This document shows, in pieces, positions 1 through 13,419 of a DNA stretch of 64,000 bases (position 1 is its first letter; every line of letters starts with the position of its first letter). Under the pieces are notes generated by a model. It did not search any database. It was not told where the DNA came from and worked only from the letters and a program-made list of their open reading frames with translations. The translations under genes were made by a program, and so were the position numbers. The stretch comes from Rachycentron canadum (taxonomy: Eukaryota > Chordata > Actinopteri > Carangiformes > Rachycentridae), in the NCBI GenBank assembly GCA_038496675.1, contig CM076648.1, forward strand, positions 10,655,604-10,719,603, written 5' to 3'.

Positions 1-3000
1 TATACACTCGCTCTGCGTCTGCGGTGGCCTCATCCACACATCAGCCATGGGGTGGGGGGGGGTGCACGCAATATGGATGAAGGGTGGAAGGCAGAGATAC
101 AAACCAGACCGACCATTTTCCTCGTTCTGCTCATAAATATTTGTGTGGCTGATTTATAAACAGTGGAGCAAGAGAAGAGATCAAAGTGAATTGTAACGCT
201 TATGTAAAACTGGGGCTTTTTCACGACACTGCCCTACACACCATTCTCATACCTATTAAAGACAAAGCTATATATCACAAGGCATATTGGCAAGAGTACC
301 AGAGAGCCACTCGCGTTAGGGCTTGGTCTTCCCCCAGTTGTGAGTACAGTTCTTATAGCACCACCCTCCATGGCTCTCAAACACTAGTTAAAGGCCATCA
401 ATATGTGTTATAGCTAAAACTCGACCTGCTGTCAGCCTGTGTGGACTGGTCATTGGCTTCTTAGATGGATTTTAAATGGCTGTAGTCTTGCCAGGCAGCC
501 ATATTAAAACATGCATTGCAATGAAGAGTCACTGTGTTCTGGTCGTGGTAGAATGGCGTTCGTCACACTAGACAGCTGCACATGCTGATTCAGCCAACCA
601 GCTGGTCACACGCAACACAAAGGCCAAGGCCTGTATGGCAGAAAGGAAGCATTAGGGTGGGGTGAGACAGCGTGTGTATACTGTACATATATATGTTTGT
701 CTTCTGGAGTAGTGTACTGGCTTTGCATAACTTTGTGTCCAAGCAGTGGCAGAAACAGACACACATACCCACAGCTATAGCACTGTTGGCCCACTAGGAG
801 CAGAGCAGACATTCCACACCTGCAAGAAGTGTTTACCCTGTGCACCCCCGCCCAAGTCATATACATGTGCATATGCACATATATCTCCCATCCAAACACG
901 GCACCCACCCCCACTATGACCATTCATTCTCAGCTTGGGTGCAAATGTGGGGGAGCAAGAGGTGCTTGCTTCTGCCTCTGGCCCTCTCCTTGATTAATAA
1001 CAGTTATAGCTGGCAGATGCAGAGGAGTGCCACAAAGATGGCTGTTCGTTGACCTCTGTGGGAGGGAGAATAGCATGGGTAATGGGAGAGAAAAGAAGGC
1101 CTTTTTCAATGGAGATTCCCTCCTTTGTCCGCCAGCAGGACAGGGTGTGCTCAGTGTGGTTAGGCCTGGGAGAGTTGCTGCTAAATAGCCTGTCTCTCTG
1201 TCAGTCTGTCTGTGTGTGAGTGCCTGGAGACATCTGGTTCTCTAGCTGTGGGAACACAGTGGCATTATTTTTTTAGGCACTTCACCTACTGCTTACATAA
1301 CACACCATTTCATATATGCATTTGCTCTTAAAGGAAATGTTGTTTTTTTTTTTTTTGCATAGCTGCATGGATATTTTTATAATTGGCCCATGTATTATGT
1401 AGCAACATTTTGCAAAAGTTTTCTTTTCTATTGTATGTATAGTCTGCCTGTACAGTCCCTGGGAAACCAGAGAGTATAGACCTGTTAAATGATATGAGGG
1501 TAGGGTCTTAAAACAGCAGGCAGATGAGACACTCCTTTATCCTATATGTTTCTCTCTTTCTCCCTAAAATCTGTATATGCAGTGTATATAGTAAGTCTGA
1601 TCAGGTAGTCAGGCATTGTAGGAGGGTTGGAGAGAGAGTAGACTGCAGATTGTTTTACCCCTGGTGTGTCTGAGTTTCTGTGCGGGGAGTTCAAAGTCCT
1701 GCTGAACATCAGAGGACTGATGCTGAGTGAGGCTGACTAGCTGCAGCCTGTGGTCTGGGAAGGGTTACTGAATTATTACTGATGGTTTCAGGGGTAACTG
1801 TCCGACCACAGGACTGGGGAATATTAATCATTTATTTGATTGTCCGCATGTGCTGATTAATCAATTTGAGTAGGATCTGCAGGATTAACTACCCTATTTT
1901 CCCCCTGTAAGAACAGATAAGAGATAAGACTTTAAAATATCATATTCCATTTATCATTTATTTTTAGGTCCCTGCTGATGAGGGTGAAATAAAAACTGAG
2001 GTGAGATTAGGCAGAACAGCAACAAGGGAAAGTGTTAGGGGAGGAGGATAAGAGAAAGAGGGATAAGGAGCAAAAAAATCCCTTAACTGCAGATTTGAGT
2101 ATTTCAAAAGATGTGGGAAAAGATACAGCTTTGTATTTCTTCAAACATGGCACAGAAAACCAAGTTGTGCAGCTGGGAGTGAGAGAGCAGAGAGAAAAGG
2201 GGGGTGGAGAGACAAGAGGAACAGGAAGTTGATGGGAAAGTGATAGCTGTCTCCACCTGGAGTGTAGTCTGAGCTGTGTGTTAAGAGGGAAGGCAAAGCA
2301 AGGGAAAGGAGGGAGCTGCTGCTGTTGACTCCTATCCTGTGCTCTGGTTTAGGTAAGTTTGGCTCTCATAACAAGTATAGCTGGCTAAACTGATCCAACA
2401 ATGGCACTACTCCTGTTTACCCCACTCACTATCTATTGAGTCTATAAATTCTCAATCTGCCAACTGTTTAATGTGTTATGTCATGTGGTAATGCCTTTGA
2501 TTCCAACATGCCTCCGTTTGTAAATACAAGAGGCACTCAAAAGGCTGTGGTTTCTTTACAAGCATGGCGCCCCCGGCGCTTTGGTTGGGAATGCACTGAG
2601 AGGGAGAAGGATTAAAAGAGTAAGGGAGGGAGTGAGAGGTGGTTAGAAACTGTATACACTTCCCGTTGCTCTTCTGCCAACCCCTCTCCCTGCTGCCTCT
2701 GGTTGCGCAGGCAGTGAGTGAGAAATGTGAGAGGGAGGAGTATATCCTCTCTCCTGGCTGAACACAGCACCGTAATTATGCACTTTTCAGCAGGTTTTAC
2801 CTTTAACACTTTCCTCCCGGGGTTGAGATTAGTGCTCACCATGCTTGATTTACTGCACAATTACTGAACAAGAGCTCTATCTAATCAATAAACAGGAAGG
2901 GGAAAAGTGGTAGGCTTTGAAGTATAGTTTGAGATTTTTTGCACGATTGAGCTGTGTATATGGTGCAGCCAGTAAGGGCAGCTTGGCAGCAATGCCAGCC

Positions 3001-3429
3001 TGTGAAATATCTATTATATCAGGCACGCCTCTTTGCTTTACCAGCTCTCTAAGCCTCTTTACAGTGCTCAACTACTGGAGTGGAAAATGACATATTTTTT
3101 TCTGACCATTGCTTTACACAGAGGTCAGCAACAAATTGTCTAATAAGGACATTCCTCCAAAACATTAGATTAAAATCACAAGGTGTCCTATAAAATTAGG
3201 GTTTAATAACTTATGCGCACAAGTTACATGAGAAGGGATACAAAGCACTTTTGTGTGGTAGCTTGCTATGCCCTGTATTAGATGTCCCCAAACGGGCAGC
3301 CAGCACAGTGACCTCCATGATGACACTTGCTAATGGCATGAACAGTTATTTTAGGAAGCTCCAATGACTGGCTATCACAAGTCTTTCTGGGGCTTTGTAA
3401 GGCTTTTTGCCAGCATGGCCAGAGAAATA

Positions 3430-3580
3430 GGCCTCTTCCAATTAGTCTGGTCTGTGTTTGATTTTTAGTGATGACAACTATATCTCAGCTGCAATTATGC
3501 TGCACTGGAAATGATGAGGGTTTAGGTTATTGATCCTAAATTGATTGCACTGATCAATGAGCACTTTTGTTTCTGTTTTA
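3430..3580. promoter_or_regulatory. Candidate conserved non-coding element
   Basis: Repeat-free block with TTCCAATTAGTC, GCTGCAATTATGCTGC and ATTGATCCTAAATTGATTGCA. Several homeodomain-type half sites. Texture-based inference. Confidence 0.28.
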
Positions 3581-6219
3581 TGGAAAGTGGAGTTATTTTT
3601 CTTTGGCTAATGAGTAAAGAAAGCAGTGTTAGCAAGGTCCATATGTATTAGTGATAGAGTTGGCTATGCTCATGGGAAGGAGGGGGGCACTACACAGAGC
3701 ACCATTTTTCAACAGAAGTGCATTATCTCCCTGCAGGCATAGGTCAAAGGCTACAATGGGTCTTATGAAGAAAAGTTTAATGCTTATGAGAGAGATATAA
3801 CAGTTGTGTCTGCCTGCATTTCAGCTGTATGGGTTCTAATTCAAAAAAGTTATAAAGACTGAAATACTTCTTAAGAATGAACAGGAAGATTCAGAGGATA
3901 TGAGTATTGTTTTTTTTATTAAACAAAAGAATGGAAGCAAGGCTATTTCTCATACCACTGATGATATTTAGCTTTTTTTTAAATTTTTTATTTCTTGTTT
4001 ATAGTCTACACCAAAAAATGAAATGTCAGGGTTTCACGCATTAAGTTGCACCTTTTTAGGTACTAGTGGGTGTTTGGTGTATGAATTGCTTGAAGAACCC
4101 TCAACAGCAGTTCCACTCAAACATGGTACTTCATGTTCCACATATAGACATACTCTGTATATTCACCTCCACTCAACCCCACTCATTAATTTTCATTTTA
4201 AGAAGAGGACCTCTCAAAGGCCATGTTGCTTCTTTTGTCAGTGAAATGCTGCTAATAAAGATAGCTGTGTAAGACTGGGTTAAATATTGACACTGGCTGA
4301 GCACATCATCACTGTTCTTAATTAGCTAGTGTCTCTAGCAAGCTGGTGTGAGGGCAGTGCATGAACAACTAAGCATTTCCCCTTACGAGATCTCCCACAC
4401 CCTCTCCCCAAAACACTTTTCTATGAATTTTACATAAAAAAGGATACTGGATAGTCAGAAAACATACAGCGTTACAGCTATCACAGCCTTATTGCGTAGC
4501 CTCAAGCAGCAACCAATTATGTGGTAATGAAATATTTACACTACCAAACTGAGAACGCCAGGGGTGAAAGCTAGATAATACAAGCCTGAGGAGACTGTAT
4601 TCTGTGTCTCCTCTCTGCCGTTACGTCAGTGAAAAGGTGGAACAGGAGATCAACTAATGACAATAGGCTTAGAAGCAAGAGCGTGGGCAGACCTTCAGTT
4701 CAGTAAGCATGGCTATGCTATGGTCAACCCGACTGCTGTGGCCACATTTAAGGGCTTTTTCTGGGTCACAGAAGCCAGAAACGTAGGAAGGGGACATATA
4801 ATTGCAACATTGACACTCTAGAAAACCATGCCGGACATGTTAAGTTTTACCCCTGAGTCCTTTTGACTTCTCGTGGCTACTCCCTCACAATGATATGGCA
4901 ATGAATCTGCATTCACAGCATAGTGTGATGTTTGTTCTCGAGGACTAATTGTGTTTGGGTAATGTTCCTGCTCTGAATTTAATTCTCAGTGACTGCATTA
5001 ATCATTACAAGTGGTGTTTGTCTGTGTCTTAATTCAGAAAACCCCCTATGCCCCAACTCACAGTCTCCCTAACTCTTATAGGGCTCATTCCCCTCTGCCC
5101 TTGCCAGACTGTTTTTCATCCTTCTCCATATAACAGGCTTTTTGCTGCCCAGATTCAGAGTGACTCCACATGGCCATGCTGCCATTGTCTGACTGGCAAG
5201 TGACAAATAAGAAGCAGCGAGGTGTTGGAGACTCTTGTCAGCTGTGTTGGGTTCAGGGCTGCCTCCGCCTTTACCCTACTAACACATCAATGACCTGAAG
5301 CACAGCCGAGACCAGATCTGTAGAGCTCTATTCAGGCAGCCAGTATGATGTCCTTCATAAATTTGTACAAGGCAGTTCTGTTTGGTACATTTAGGTGTAT
5401 TTAGTCTGCCTAACGTCATTACAGGGAGCATATGAAAAAGCCATATACTTAAACACACAATCTATATTAGAAAGCCTTGGGTCATGCTAGATGTAATTCA
5501 GATTGTAGTATTTTGTGTCTGCCCAACGTCTTAGTGACAGACAGAGTTGTTTTTAGTGTAATATCAGGGGCCTCTGGATGTAGTCACCTTTGTGTGCTCG
5601 TGAAGAATATTTAGATACTGGGTTGGAGAACTTATAAGTTAGGTTGGTGCTGTGGGAGCTAAAAGCTGGTCTGTTCTTTCCACATTCCTGCTTGTTTTCT
5701 ATCTCTTACGAACATCTAATTATAGCCTTTACAGTTTCAGACATAGATATGTTCCTGTTTTCTATTGTATGTTTTTTTACCAACACCATCACAGCCAAGA
5801 GACTTGATTATGGCACAAAACGCATTCTTTCCCCTCCCTAATACTGTGAGTTATTATTGTAATAAAGATGTTAAGAAATCTCACCCTGCTTTGTGCCTTC
5901 TCTGTAACTGAAAATCAAAAATGTTCTTCCCTGGCCTTGTACAAGTAATTATTGTCACCACTGTCCAAAATGGAGGGTTGTTGTCTTGACGCAGTAGTGT
6001 GAGTAATGGAGAGAAGGGCCAGGGCAGGTCCTGATTTGCCCCCATTCAGCTTCCAGATGGTACCTTGCCAGTACACATGTCATCAAGTGGCTGTAACAGT
6101 TGTTTGGGTAGCCCCTTGGCCCCACCCTGCTCTCGCCTCCTGCAGGCAAACTTATTGTACTGCAATTTTGGCAAGCTCCTCCCAGTATGGCTTTCATAAA
6201 AGCACCAGGAGGTTAAGCT

Positions 6220-6400
6220 GTTAATTAGCTACTGAAAGAGAAGGCCAACAGCTTGCTGTTAATTTGCCTTATTCGTGTTTTTTTTTTTTTTTCCTTCTTA
6301 TTTAGGGATTGACATCATATCCTGCCTGTTTTCGAGTCATTGCTGTATGTCACACAAGCTTGACCGAGCTCATTAATAAGGGAGTGAAATGTGTTTATCT
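6220..6400. promoter_or_regulatory. Candidate conserved non-coding element
   Basis: GTTAATTAGCTAC, GCTGTTAATTTGCC and CTCATTAATAAGGG occur within about 160 bp, interrupted by a T16 run. The TAAT words are dense. Untested. Confidence 0.28.
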
Positions 6401-6791
6401 GGCTTAGAAGTGCACATTATGTATGTATAGTCATGCTTATCCAAATGTTCTTAATGAGAGAGACCCTGGACGCCAGTGTGGGGCTCCTGTGGATATAGGC
6501 CCAAGCTCGTTATCACCACACAGGGCATTGATCTCTCTACCGCCCGCTTGCTTATCCTCCCCCTCCACCCCTTTCAAAGACAGTGACTTGCACATGAATT
6601 ATGTGGACACATTGATCAGCTGATTGAGAGCTATTGTTTAGAGCCCTGGGTCATTATTGAAGGAGGGATTACCCAGCTCTTGTTTTGTGCGTGTGTATGG
6701 GAGAGTGTATTACTCAGCTCCTTGTCACAGCACACACTCCCCTTAGCTCACCTTAGACTTGCAATGGCTACGTAAATGTGCACACACAAAT

Positions 6792-6814
6792 ACACACACA
6801 CACACACACACACA
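6792..6814 (+). repeat. CA microsatellite
   Basis: 23 nt of pure AC repeat in a CA-rich context (from 6779). Confidence 0.95.
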
Positions 6815-7819
6815 GAGCACATACAGCAGCCTACACAATCAACATGGCCCAAATGACTGCCTGCATTGATTGCCTTCCCTCTGCAATTATGTTCCCATTG
6901 TTTACTTTCTAGCATCTTACTCATTCAAACGGAATTCAATAATTATTGCTTTATTTAATGTTAAAGTAAGTAAGAGTGGTGGGTGTGGAGCACCAGCAGC
7001 TGTATTGTCTTTAAGTGTCTCTATGACCACTCTCAGGCTACTTTGTTTCATAGGTCTATGTTAAGTCATCCTCTCCAAGGACACCTACAGTGATCCATCT
7101 TTACCTTGCTGCCCTCCCTTACAACACACAGGTCCATTTTGTTTCTCTCTTCCCTCCCAAAGACAAATAAGCAGCCTGTTTTTATTCACTTGTAGCGATG
7201 GATCACTTCTACAGCAAAGCAATAGAGGAAGCAGCTTACCACATTATGGGCTTTGAGGAAGAGGGACAGAATCGGGTATAAGGGGAAGTGGGGATAAGGA
7301 AAGTAAAAAAAAATAATAAAAAAATAAGGACAAGAATGAGATTCAGGAAGCAGTAGGTAGGTAGACAGCTTGAGCATGGAATACACAGTTCCCTTAAGCC
7401 ACAACCTAACTTTTAGGCATGTTGCAGCTTGCAGTGGCTAATTCAAAGCAGCCACCACACTTGGCACCCAGTGGGGACTCTGTGGTTGGAGCTGTTGTTC
7501 GTGCTGCTGGCAGACAGGGAATCACTGGCCAAACTGCAAGCACTCACTGACTCCAGTCACTCTCCTTTGCTTTGCTAAATAACCTGCTTACATTCCAGGG
7601 GAATCCCAGAGTGCAGATTTATGAGAATCAAGTCCTCGACAAATATCTCTACATGTAGAAAAACACTGCTGCTGTGAAGTAAGGGGTTGTTATGTTGAAA
7701 TATTTTCATTCTCCAGAACATAACCCAGAACTTAATCCTCATCATAAAAATGATCTATTTTAAGCAGTAATTGGACAACTATGTTTTTAGATTTTCTCAT
7801 TTGGATGCAACAGGATAGT

Positions 7820-7843
7820 AAAAAAAAAAAAAAAAAAAAAAAA
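7820..7843 (+). repeat. Poly-A run
   Basis: A24 with no recognisable retroposon body upstream. Confidence 0.95.
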
Positions 7844-9630
7844 CCTCAAATATACTCTACGATACATGTGAACTAGAGCAGTTGACACGCAGTGAGACTT
7901 AAGACACAACACAAAGGTGTTTTCTTCTCCTGCTGGCCACAGTATGGTTTTCAGCCCAACAGGCACATTACATTGTCTCCCTTCAGAGTGAAATACAGTT
8001 ACCTCATTTGTTATAATTTGCCATGACATCACTATGTATGAAAAACAAAGGTGCTGCTTGACTTATTCTCACACGTCTCAAGCCAGTAACTAGTTTGTAA
8101 ATTCTCTTGTCCGGAGAAAAATTGGAGGTTTCATCTTCTGATCTGTACCACAGCTCTGCTCTATTGCAGCACATGGCTTCAGGTGTGAATTGAAGTCTCG
8201 TAACCTGTGTAAGCCCTCCAATGAGGAACACATCTCTGTATACATACACACACATACAGCAGCTCTCAGTGCCGAGAATCAGCAAGACAATTACAAAGCA
8301 ATATCCAGGCAGATACTCACTGCCTCTCTCACAGAGGGAATTTGGCAGCTCTCTTCGAATTGATAGCTATTTAGCTCACAGATCGTCATCTGTTTTAATG
8401 CATTAATTTTGCATTAACAGCACTGCCAAATTTAATGGTGGAAATTAGGGTATGATCATAATGGTATGTGGCTACGTGTGTGTTTGAGTCTGTGTGTATT
8501 TGTGTTCATGTCTGTTTGTACATTTCTGATATTCTTTTTGTCTATACATTTGTATGTGTTTTTTTGTGTGCCCATGCTGTATTCTATAGCTCCATTGGGA
8601 GCGATTCTTTGGAATTACTGGCTCTCTGTCTCCCTTCCAGTAATACCCACCTCCATCTTGTGTGAATTGGACTCTCTGAGCAACCACACTGTTTTGTGTT
8701 AAAGGTGCACTTTTACTTTGCATTTAAGTGGATGGAAATGCAGATGTATGCAGTGCTCTGGGTGGGTGGTGAAACCGATACAGGCGTGTATTGCCCACTC
8801 AGAGAGCAAGGTGCACTGTAGAGTTGTGAAAGAGAGGATGGGGTGGTGCCCACACCGCCCCTGCCCCTCTTTACCTGAAAAAGCACAGAGCACTGCTTCA
8901 GCCTCCACAGAAAGAGACAAGGTGCTCCATCGAGGAGAGAGGCTTGAAAAACCACGATTGCATTTTTAAACTATGAAAACCACCATGGTACTAAACAAGA
9001 CTTAGGACTGGACTTTCAGCAGAAACCCCAATTATAGGTGATCTATCATGTTAGAGGTAATTGTTTTAAAATATATAAAACATAGTCAACGGTCTCTGTT
9101 TAAGTAGATTCTGAAGGGATTTTTCTCTATCTTTTTTTTCAAAACACTGCAACATAACAAGAAAATGACGGAATTATTTTTAGACACATTTAAGGTTTCT
9201 ACGATCACTGTCCCTTTGTGATTTTATCTGTTAAATCAGACCACACACACAGCACATTCACATGCACACTGCACGTCTCCCTTTTGAGTACATCACTGCA
9301 TTCTAGGCAGTCACACACTTGAACTATCTCTTATATGACTCCTCCAAATTCCCAGACAGTTCAGTGGTATTGAATCTATGCCACTGACCCAGCCAGCTTC
9401 CTCCCATTATGCTCCACAGCTCCCCTCCTGTTGGGGCCTTGACAGGGCGCTTGGAAACCCCAGAGCCAGGCCAACCAACTCCTCCCAGCTCAACATGACT
9501 TTTTCATTAAGCCGCCAAATTCCTGCACTCCAGTTGGAGGTGATTTATCAACTAGGGGCTTCATTGCAGGTTCATAGGAAACAGACATAGGCCCTGTCTC
9601 ATGCATTATTATGTTTCACATTCAAAGTAC

Positions 9631-9658
9631 GTGTGTGTGTGTGTGTGAAAGGGGGGGG
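9631..9658 (+). repeat. GT repeat followed by G8
   Basis: A 17-nt GT run, then GAAA, then G8. Simple sequence only. Confidence 0.92.
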
Positions 9659-10307
9659 TTGGGGCAGGCAGACTGCAAGTGCACTGTGTCCATACTGTGT
9701 TTATGCTTTTGATATTATCCTAGTAGTCTCTCACATGGATAATTCCTAAGGAATCCAGTGAGAATCCATATTGGAAAAAATGTGTGCATGTGATGACCAG
9801 AGGGATTTTCATGGGTCACTTTATGCTGTTCTTGGACACTGTGGTATCATTTTGCCTCAGTCCTCTCTGGAATACTGAGGGAACTGGGACCCACCTCACC
9901 GATCACTCTTCATTGGTTTGATCTTTTACCTTGTTCACTGGCTCTAAAATACCCCTGACTGCCTAGGGTCACAGCCAGTGCAAAGATGGTGAAAGTTGTG
10001 GTTTTCAGGTGTGTGATATTGGAGACACAGCTACAAGCACTGGGGCAGGCCAGTTTTGGCCCGTTAAGACCATCTTCCTGGCCAGTCAGGTTTATAGTGA
10101 ATTATGGCCGATTCTGGGGCAGGCAGTCTCGGGTTCACTCCTATATAAACCCTGTGGTTTTTATGGGAGACTATAAAACTCCCAGAATTTTTTGTTCTAC
10201 CTCCTGAGACTGGCTTTGAAGTTTCGGTCAGGTGCTGTCTATGTTTTTTTTTTTTTAACTTGTCTTCTTGAAGATTTTTGCAGCCTTGAGTCATTTGCGG
10301 CAAGAAC

Positions 10308-10333
10308 TTTTTTTTTTTTTTTTTTTTTTTTTT
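10308..10333 (+). repeat. Poly-T run
   Basis: T26, with a second T run about 65 nt upstream. No SINE or LINE body was recognised on the minus strand. Confidence 0.93.
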
Positions 10334-12274
10334 AATTCAAGACATCTGCTGTGACTAAGAGCAGTTTGCATGATGGATTTGGTGTTATCTATAACTGAAT
10401 CTGTCTCTCAGGTTTCCCTCTACCTTAGTTCTGATGCAATATTTGTGCACAGAGGAAAAGGAGAAGGAGGAGGGCTCCCACAATATCCAGCAACACCTAT
10501 TCATGACATCATGGATGGCTTAAAACGAGGCGAGAAAGGAGAGCACACAGAGACACACAGCCTTTTACAATCACCTAATAACTCTATTACACCGAGCTGT
10601 GGGGCTCACAAAAAGGAGGAAAAGAAAAAAACTCCTATTCCTTTTCCTGGAAGCGGTGTCTTAATGCACATTTTAGGTGTAGAAGTGAGAAATATGAAAC
10701 CAAAGAGAATGAAATACAATAGCCCAAAAAACCCCATAGCAATATTACAATATTGCCAGAAAATTAAACATTAGGAGAAGGGGACAAGAGCATTTTAGGA
10801 AGACATAATATTGTTATGACTTTTTTTCGCCAGCCTGTCAACACCTGAATTGGATGTAATATGGTTAAATGTCTAATGTTTCCATTGCTTTTACATTTTG
10901 CAGCCAGGCAAAGGGGCCATCCAGTGCGGGGGGGGGGGTATTTCAGTTACCAACTGATGAATGATTCACTTTTCTGAACCTTATAAATGTAAGCCTGAAG
11001 TAAATGACCACAGGGAAATTTGTACTCTGATCAAAAATACAGAGAAGACCCAACTAACTTTAATTACAATTACAAGCTTTGAGCACAGTTAGTGATGTGA
11101 GTAATCAGCTTCTTCATACTGTAGGTTCATTTTCATCACCACATTTTACCTTGTTAGAGATGGCCTTAGTTAAATAATTGTAATAACCTCAGTTTACATG
11201 TATGTATTAAAAGTTACTCCAGTGTCTGTACTCATCAAAAATATTTTTGTGGACACCATTTTACAATGTTTGTTGTTGTCTCAGCATGTCTCATATGAGA
11301 TATGGGACCAAGAGGATTAGAGTAAAAAGAGGGAAACTTTTGGTGATTGACATTGATTGCAGCCACAGAAATCCACAGCAAGACTCCAGAGTTTGTTATA
11401 GGAGAAGCACATGACAGTCCTGACACAAGTGGCCATACTGAGTCTGGGGCTTTTATTATAAACATGCAGAAACCATCAGTGTGACGCTTTAGGGTAATGG
11501 TCAATATCTCTGTTGCTCACACCAGGCCCAGCCATATTGTGTTGGACTTGCATCATTGATTGAGCCATGCAGGAGGTAATTAGACTGGAGCTCTGTGGTG
11601 TGACAAGAGGTTGTGGTGGTATGGTGTCACTACAGGGTGTTACAGGCATGTTGTGACACTACGGAGGGTGGGTTGAAGACTGGACTAGGCCTGCTGTTGA
11701 GTCTTGGAGGAAGTGGCGGGGTTGACAGGTCAATACTGGTGCTGATTTCCTGTCCTCTGAAGGTTGTCCTCCTGTTGCGGAATGTTCCTGTTTCTCTGAG
11801 AATGTACTCAACCCCCCTCCCACCTCACCACTGGCTGACTTTGCTTCTCTTTCTCTATGAGAGAGCCAGGATTTAACTCACCATGATCAATATTTAGTAT
11901 CCCATGCGTGAAACAGGCAGATGTTTGGAGTTTCCTTTTCAGAGACGAGAGGCTTCTGTTGAGTGAAGGGGATCAATGCTCCCTTCCGTCTGTGAAGCTG
12001 TAGACCCTCAGCTTCTGAAGGGTGGCTGATGCGATTCCTGCCCGCCCTTGGGCCCCTGAGATTTGTGTGCCTCCTAGGCCTCTCCTGTCCTGTTAGCCCA
12101 CTGATACAGACACTCATGCAGGCAAAGTGCGCAGTCCAAACAGTTGTCCTGAAGTGGAAGAGGTCTGGATGTTAAACAACAGGGCTGTGATTGGGAATTG
12201 ATTTGTTCATTTGCCAACTGTGTGAGTGAAAGTGAGTCGGTAGTGCCTAGCCAGCTATCTGCCATCTACAATAA

Positions 12275-12351
12275 CCTCTTTCTTTCTCTTTTCTTCTTTC
12301 TCTGTGTTTCTTTCTTTCTCTGTCTCTCTCTCTCCATCCCCTCCCACAGCA
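12275..12351 (+). promoter_or_regulatory. zfhx3: Long polypyrimidine tract and 3' splice site of exon 4
   Basis: About 75 nt of nearly uninterrupted C/T ends in CCCACAG at 12349. This is a very strong U2AF-type acceptor and fixes the exon start at 12350. Within it are repeated TTTC and TCTC units, so it also behaves as a pyrimidine microsatellite and may vary in length. The matching donor (GTCAGA at 12582) is weaker than consensus, so the strong acceptor may help define the exon. Confidence 0.85.
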
Positions 12352-12581
12352 CCTGCAGCAGCACGAAAACGCAGTGGAGGGTGATGCCTGCTACTATCAT
12401 TGTGTGCTGTGTAACTACTCGACCAAGGCCAAGCTCAACTTGATCCAGCATGTGCGTTCCATGAAGCACCAGCGCAGTGAGAGCCTCAGGAAGCTTCAGC
12501 GCCTGCAGAAGGGCCTGCCAGAGGAGGAGGAGGACCTCAGTTCCATCTTCACTATTCGCAAATGCCCTTCTTCAGATACAG
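12350..12581 (+). CDS. zfhx3: zfhx3 coding exon (likely exon 4): end of one C2H2 finger plus a complete C2H2 finger
   Basis: Internal exon of the ZFHX3/ATBF1 transcription factor, 232 nt, entered in phase 0 and left in phase 1. The first five residues, HLQQH, are an H-x3-H pair. This suggests that the exon opens with the zinc-binding histidines of a finger whose cysteines lie in the upstream exon. A full finger follows at 12401-12469 (C-x2-C-x12-H-x5-H; Cys at 12401 and 12410, His at 12449 and 12467). After it comes a basic/Leu-rich helix (SLRKLQRLQKGL) and then an acidic run of glutamates. The peptide from ENAVEGD through FTIR is near-identical to vertebrate ZFHX3 as I recall it. The acceptor is CCCACAG/CAC and the donor ACAG/GTCAGA. 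Reading through the donor stays open to a stop at 12767-12769, so intron retention would truncate the protein. In the family the product is nuclear and DNA-binding, with roles in neuronal differentiation, growth control and circadian function. Confidence 0.93.
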
Positions 12582-13419
12582 GTCAGAACTTGCCCCTGTG
12601 GCCCTGTTTTGGTATCTCTTATGTCTGTAGTTCTTTGTTTTTCTCTCTTGATCTTTCCACCTATTCCTCTTGCACACATAAACACACAACCACTCGCAAG
12701 TTGTCAGAATTTGCAAACCCGAATGGTAACTTTCTGGCTACTTTTACATGGTCTTCTTGGTCGAATTAGTATTAACTTAAATGAATAACATCTGTTCGGA
12801 AAAGATGACAAAAAGATCTTGTTTGACTAGGGTTTGTTTTATTGTCGGTGCTGTTGTTGTACTTTTTGTTTGAAAAATGATAAAAAACACAGTACAGCCA
12901 TTACTTAAATACATAAGTGCTAAACTCAGATGTGAATCACAAGCTTTGTGTAGGACGAAGAGTACATTATTATCATTACAACACAATATCACATATTTTT
13001 TCACATAATTTTAGGTGAACATGTCATTTACACAATATATTCCTGCAAACCCCACATTCGCTGTTAACAAGAGCCACTGTTTTTTGGCCATTAAAGACAT
13101 ATTGAGACAGAGCATTAAAGCCAGAGGAGGAGGAGCTGAACAACTGCAGCAGCTGCAACAACAACAAGAACACCAAAAAACAGACACTGCTACAACAACA
13201 GTAGCTCCTCTGAAACAAAGTGCCCTGACTGCTCATTTATTATGGACTGATTAGGAATAGTGAGCTGTGGTCAATTAACACTCTTTCTTAGCAGAGATTT
13301 GGTTTTCTAATCTCTTTAACTCTTGTGCCCTGACAAAGGGGCTCTATTGTGCGTCCCTCCAAAAGGGAACCATTACTTCCCTCGCACACATACTCGCTGT
13401 CTGTGTTATGTAGGGGGGA

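Larger units (their letters stand above)
1..12349 (+). other. zfhx3: 3' part of zfhx3 intron (probably intron 3)
   Basis: This stretch has no exon that I can support. Its longest open frames are about 105 codons or less, lack homology I recognise, and overlap frames of similar length on the other strand. It ends at the acceptor of the first exon at 12349/12350. It holds a CA repeat at 6792-6814, a poly-A run at 7820-7843, a GT repeat at 9631-9647 followed by G8, a poly-T run at 10308-10333, and a G run near 10928-10938. Blocks of more complex sequence with TAAT-type words near 3430-3580 and 6220-6400 are listed separately. Calling it an intron rests on the exon downstream starting in the middle of the protein. 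Confidence 0.8.

Noticed and set aside
13015..13254. Gln-rich 79-codon frame starting right after a TTTTAG that resembles a splice acceptor, 0.4 kb past exon 4
   Set aside because: Exon 4 ends in phase 1, and joining it to 13015 in that phase meets a stop after about 16 codons. The open frame would need phase 0, and there is no good donor at its end.
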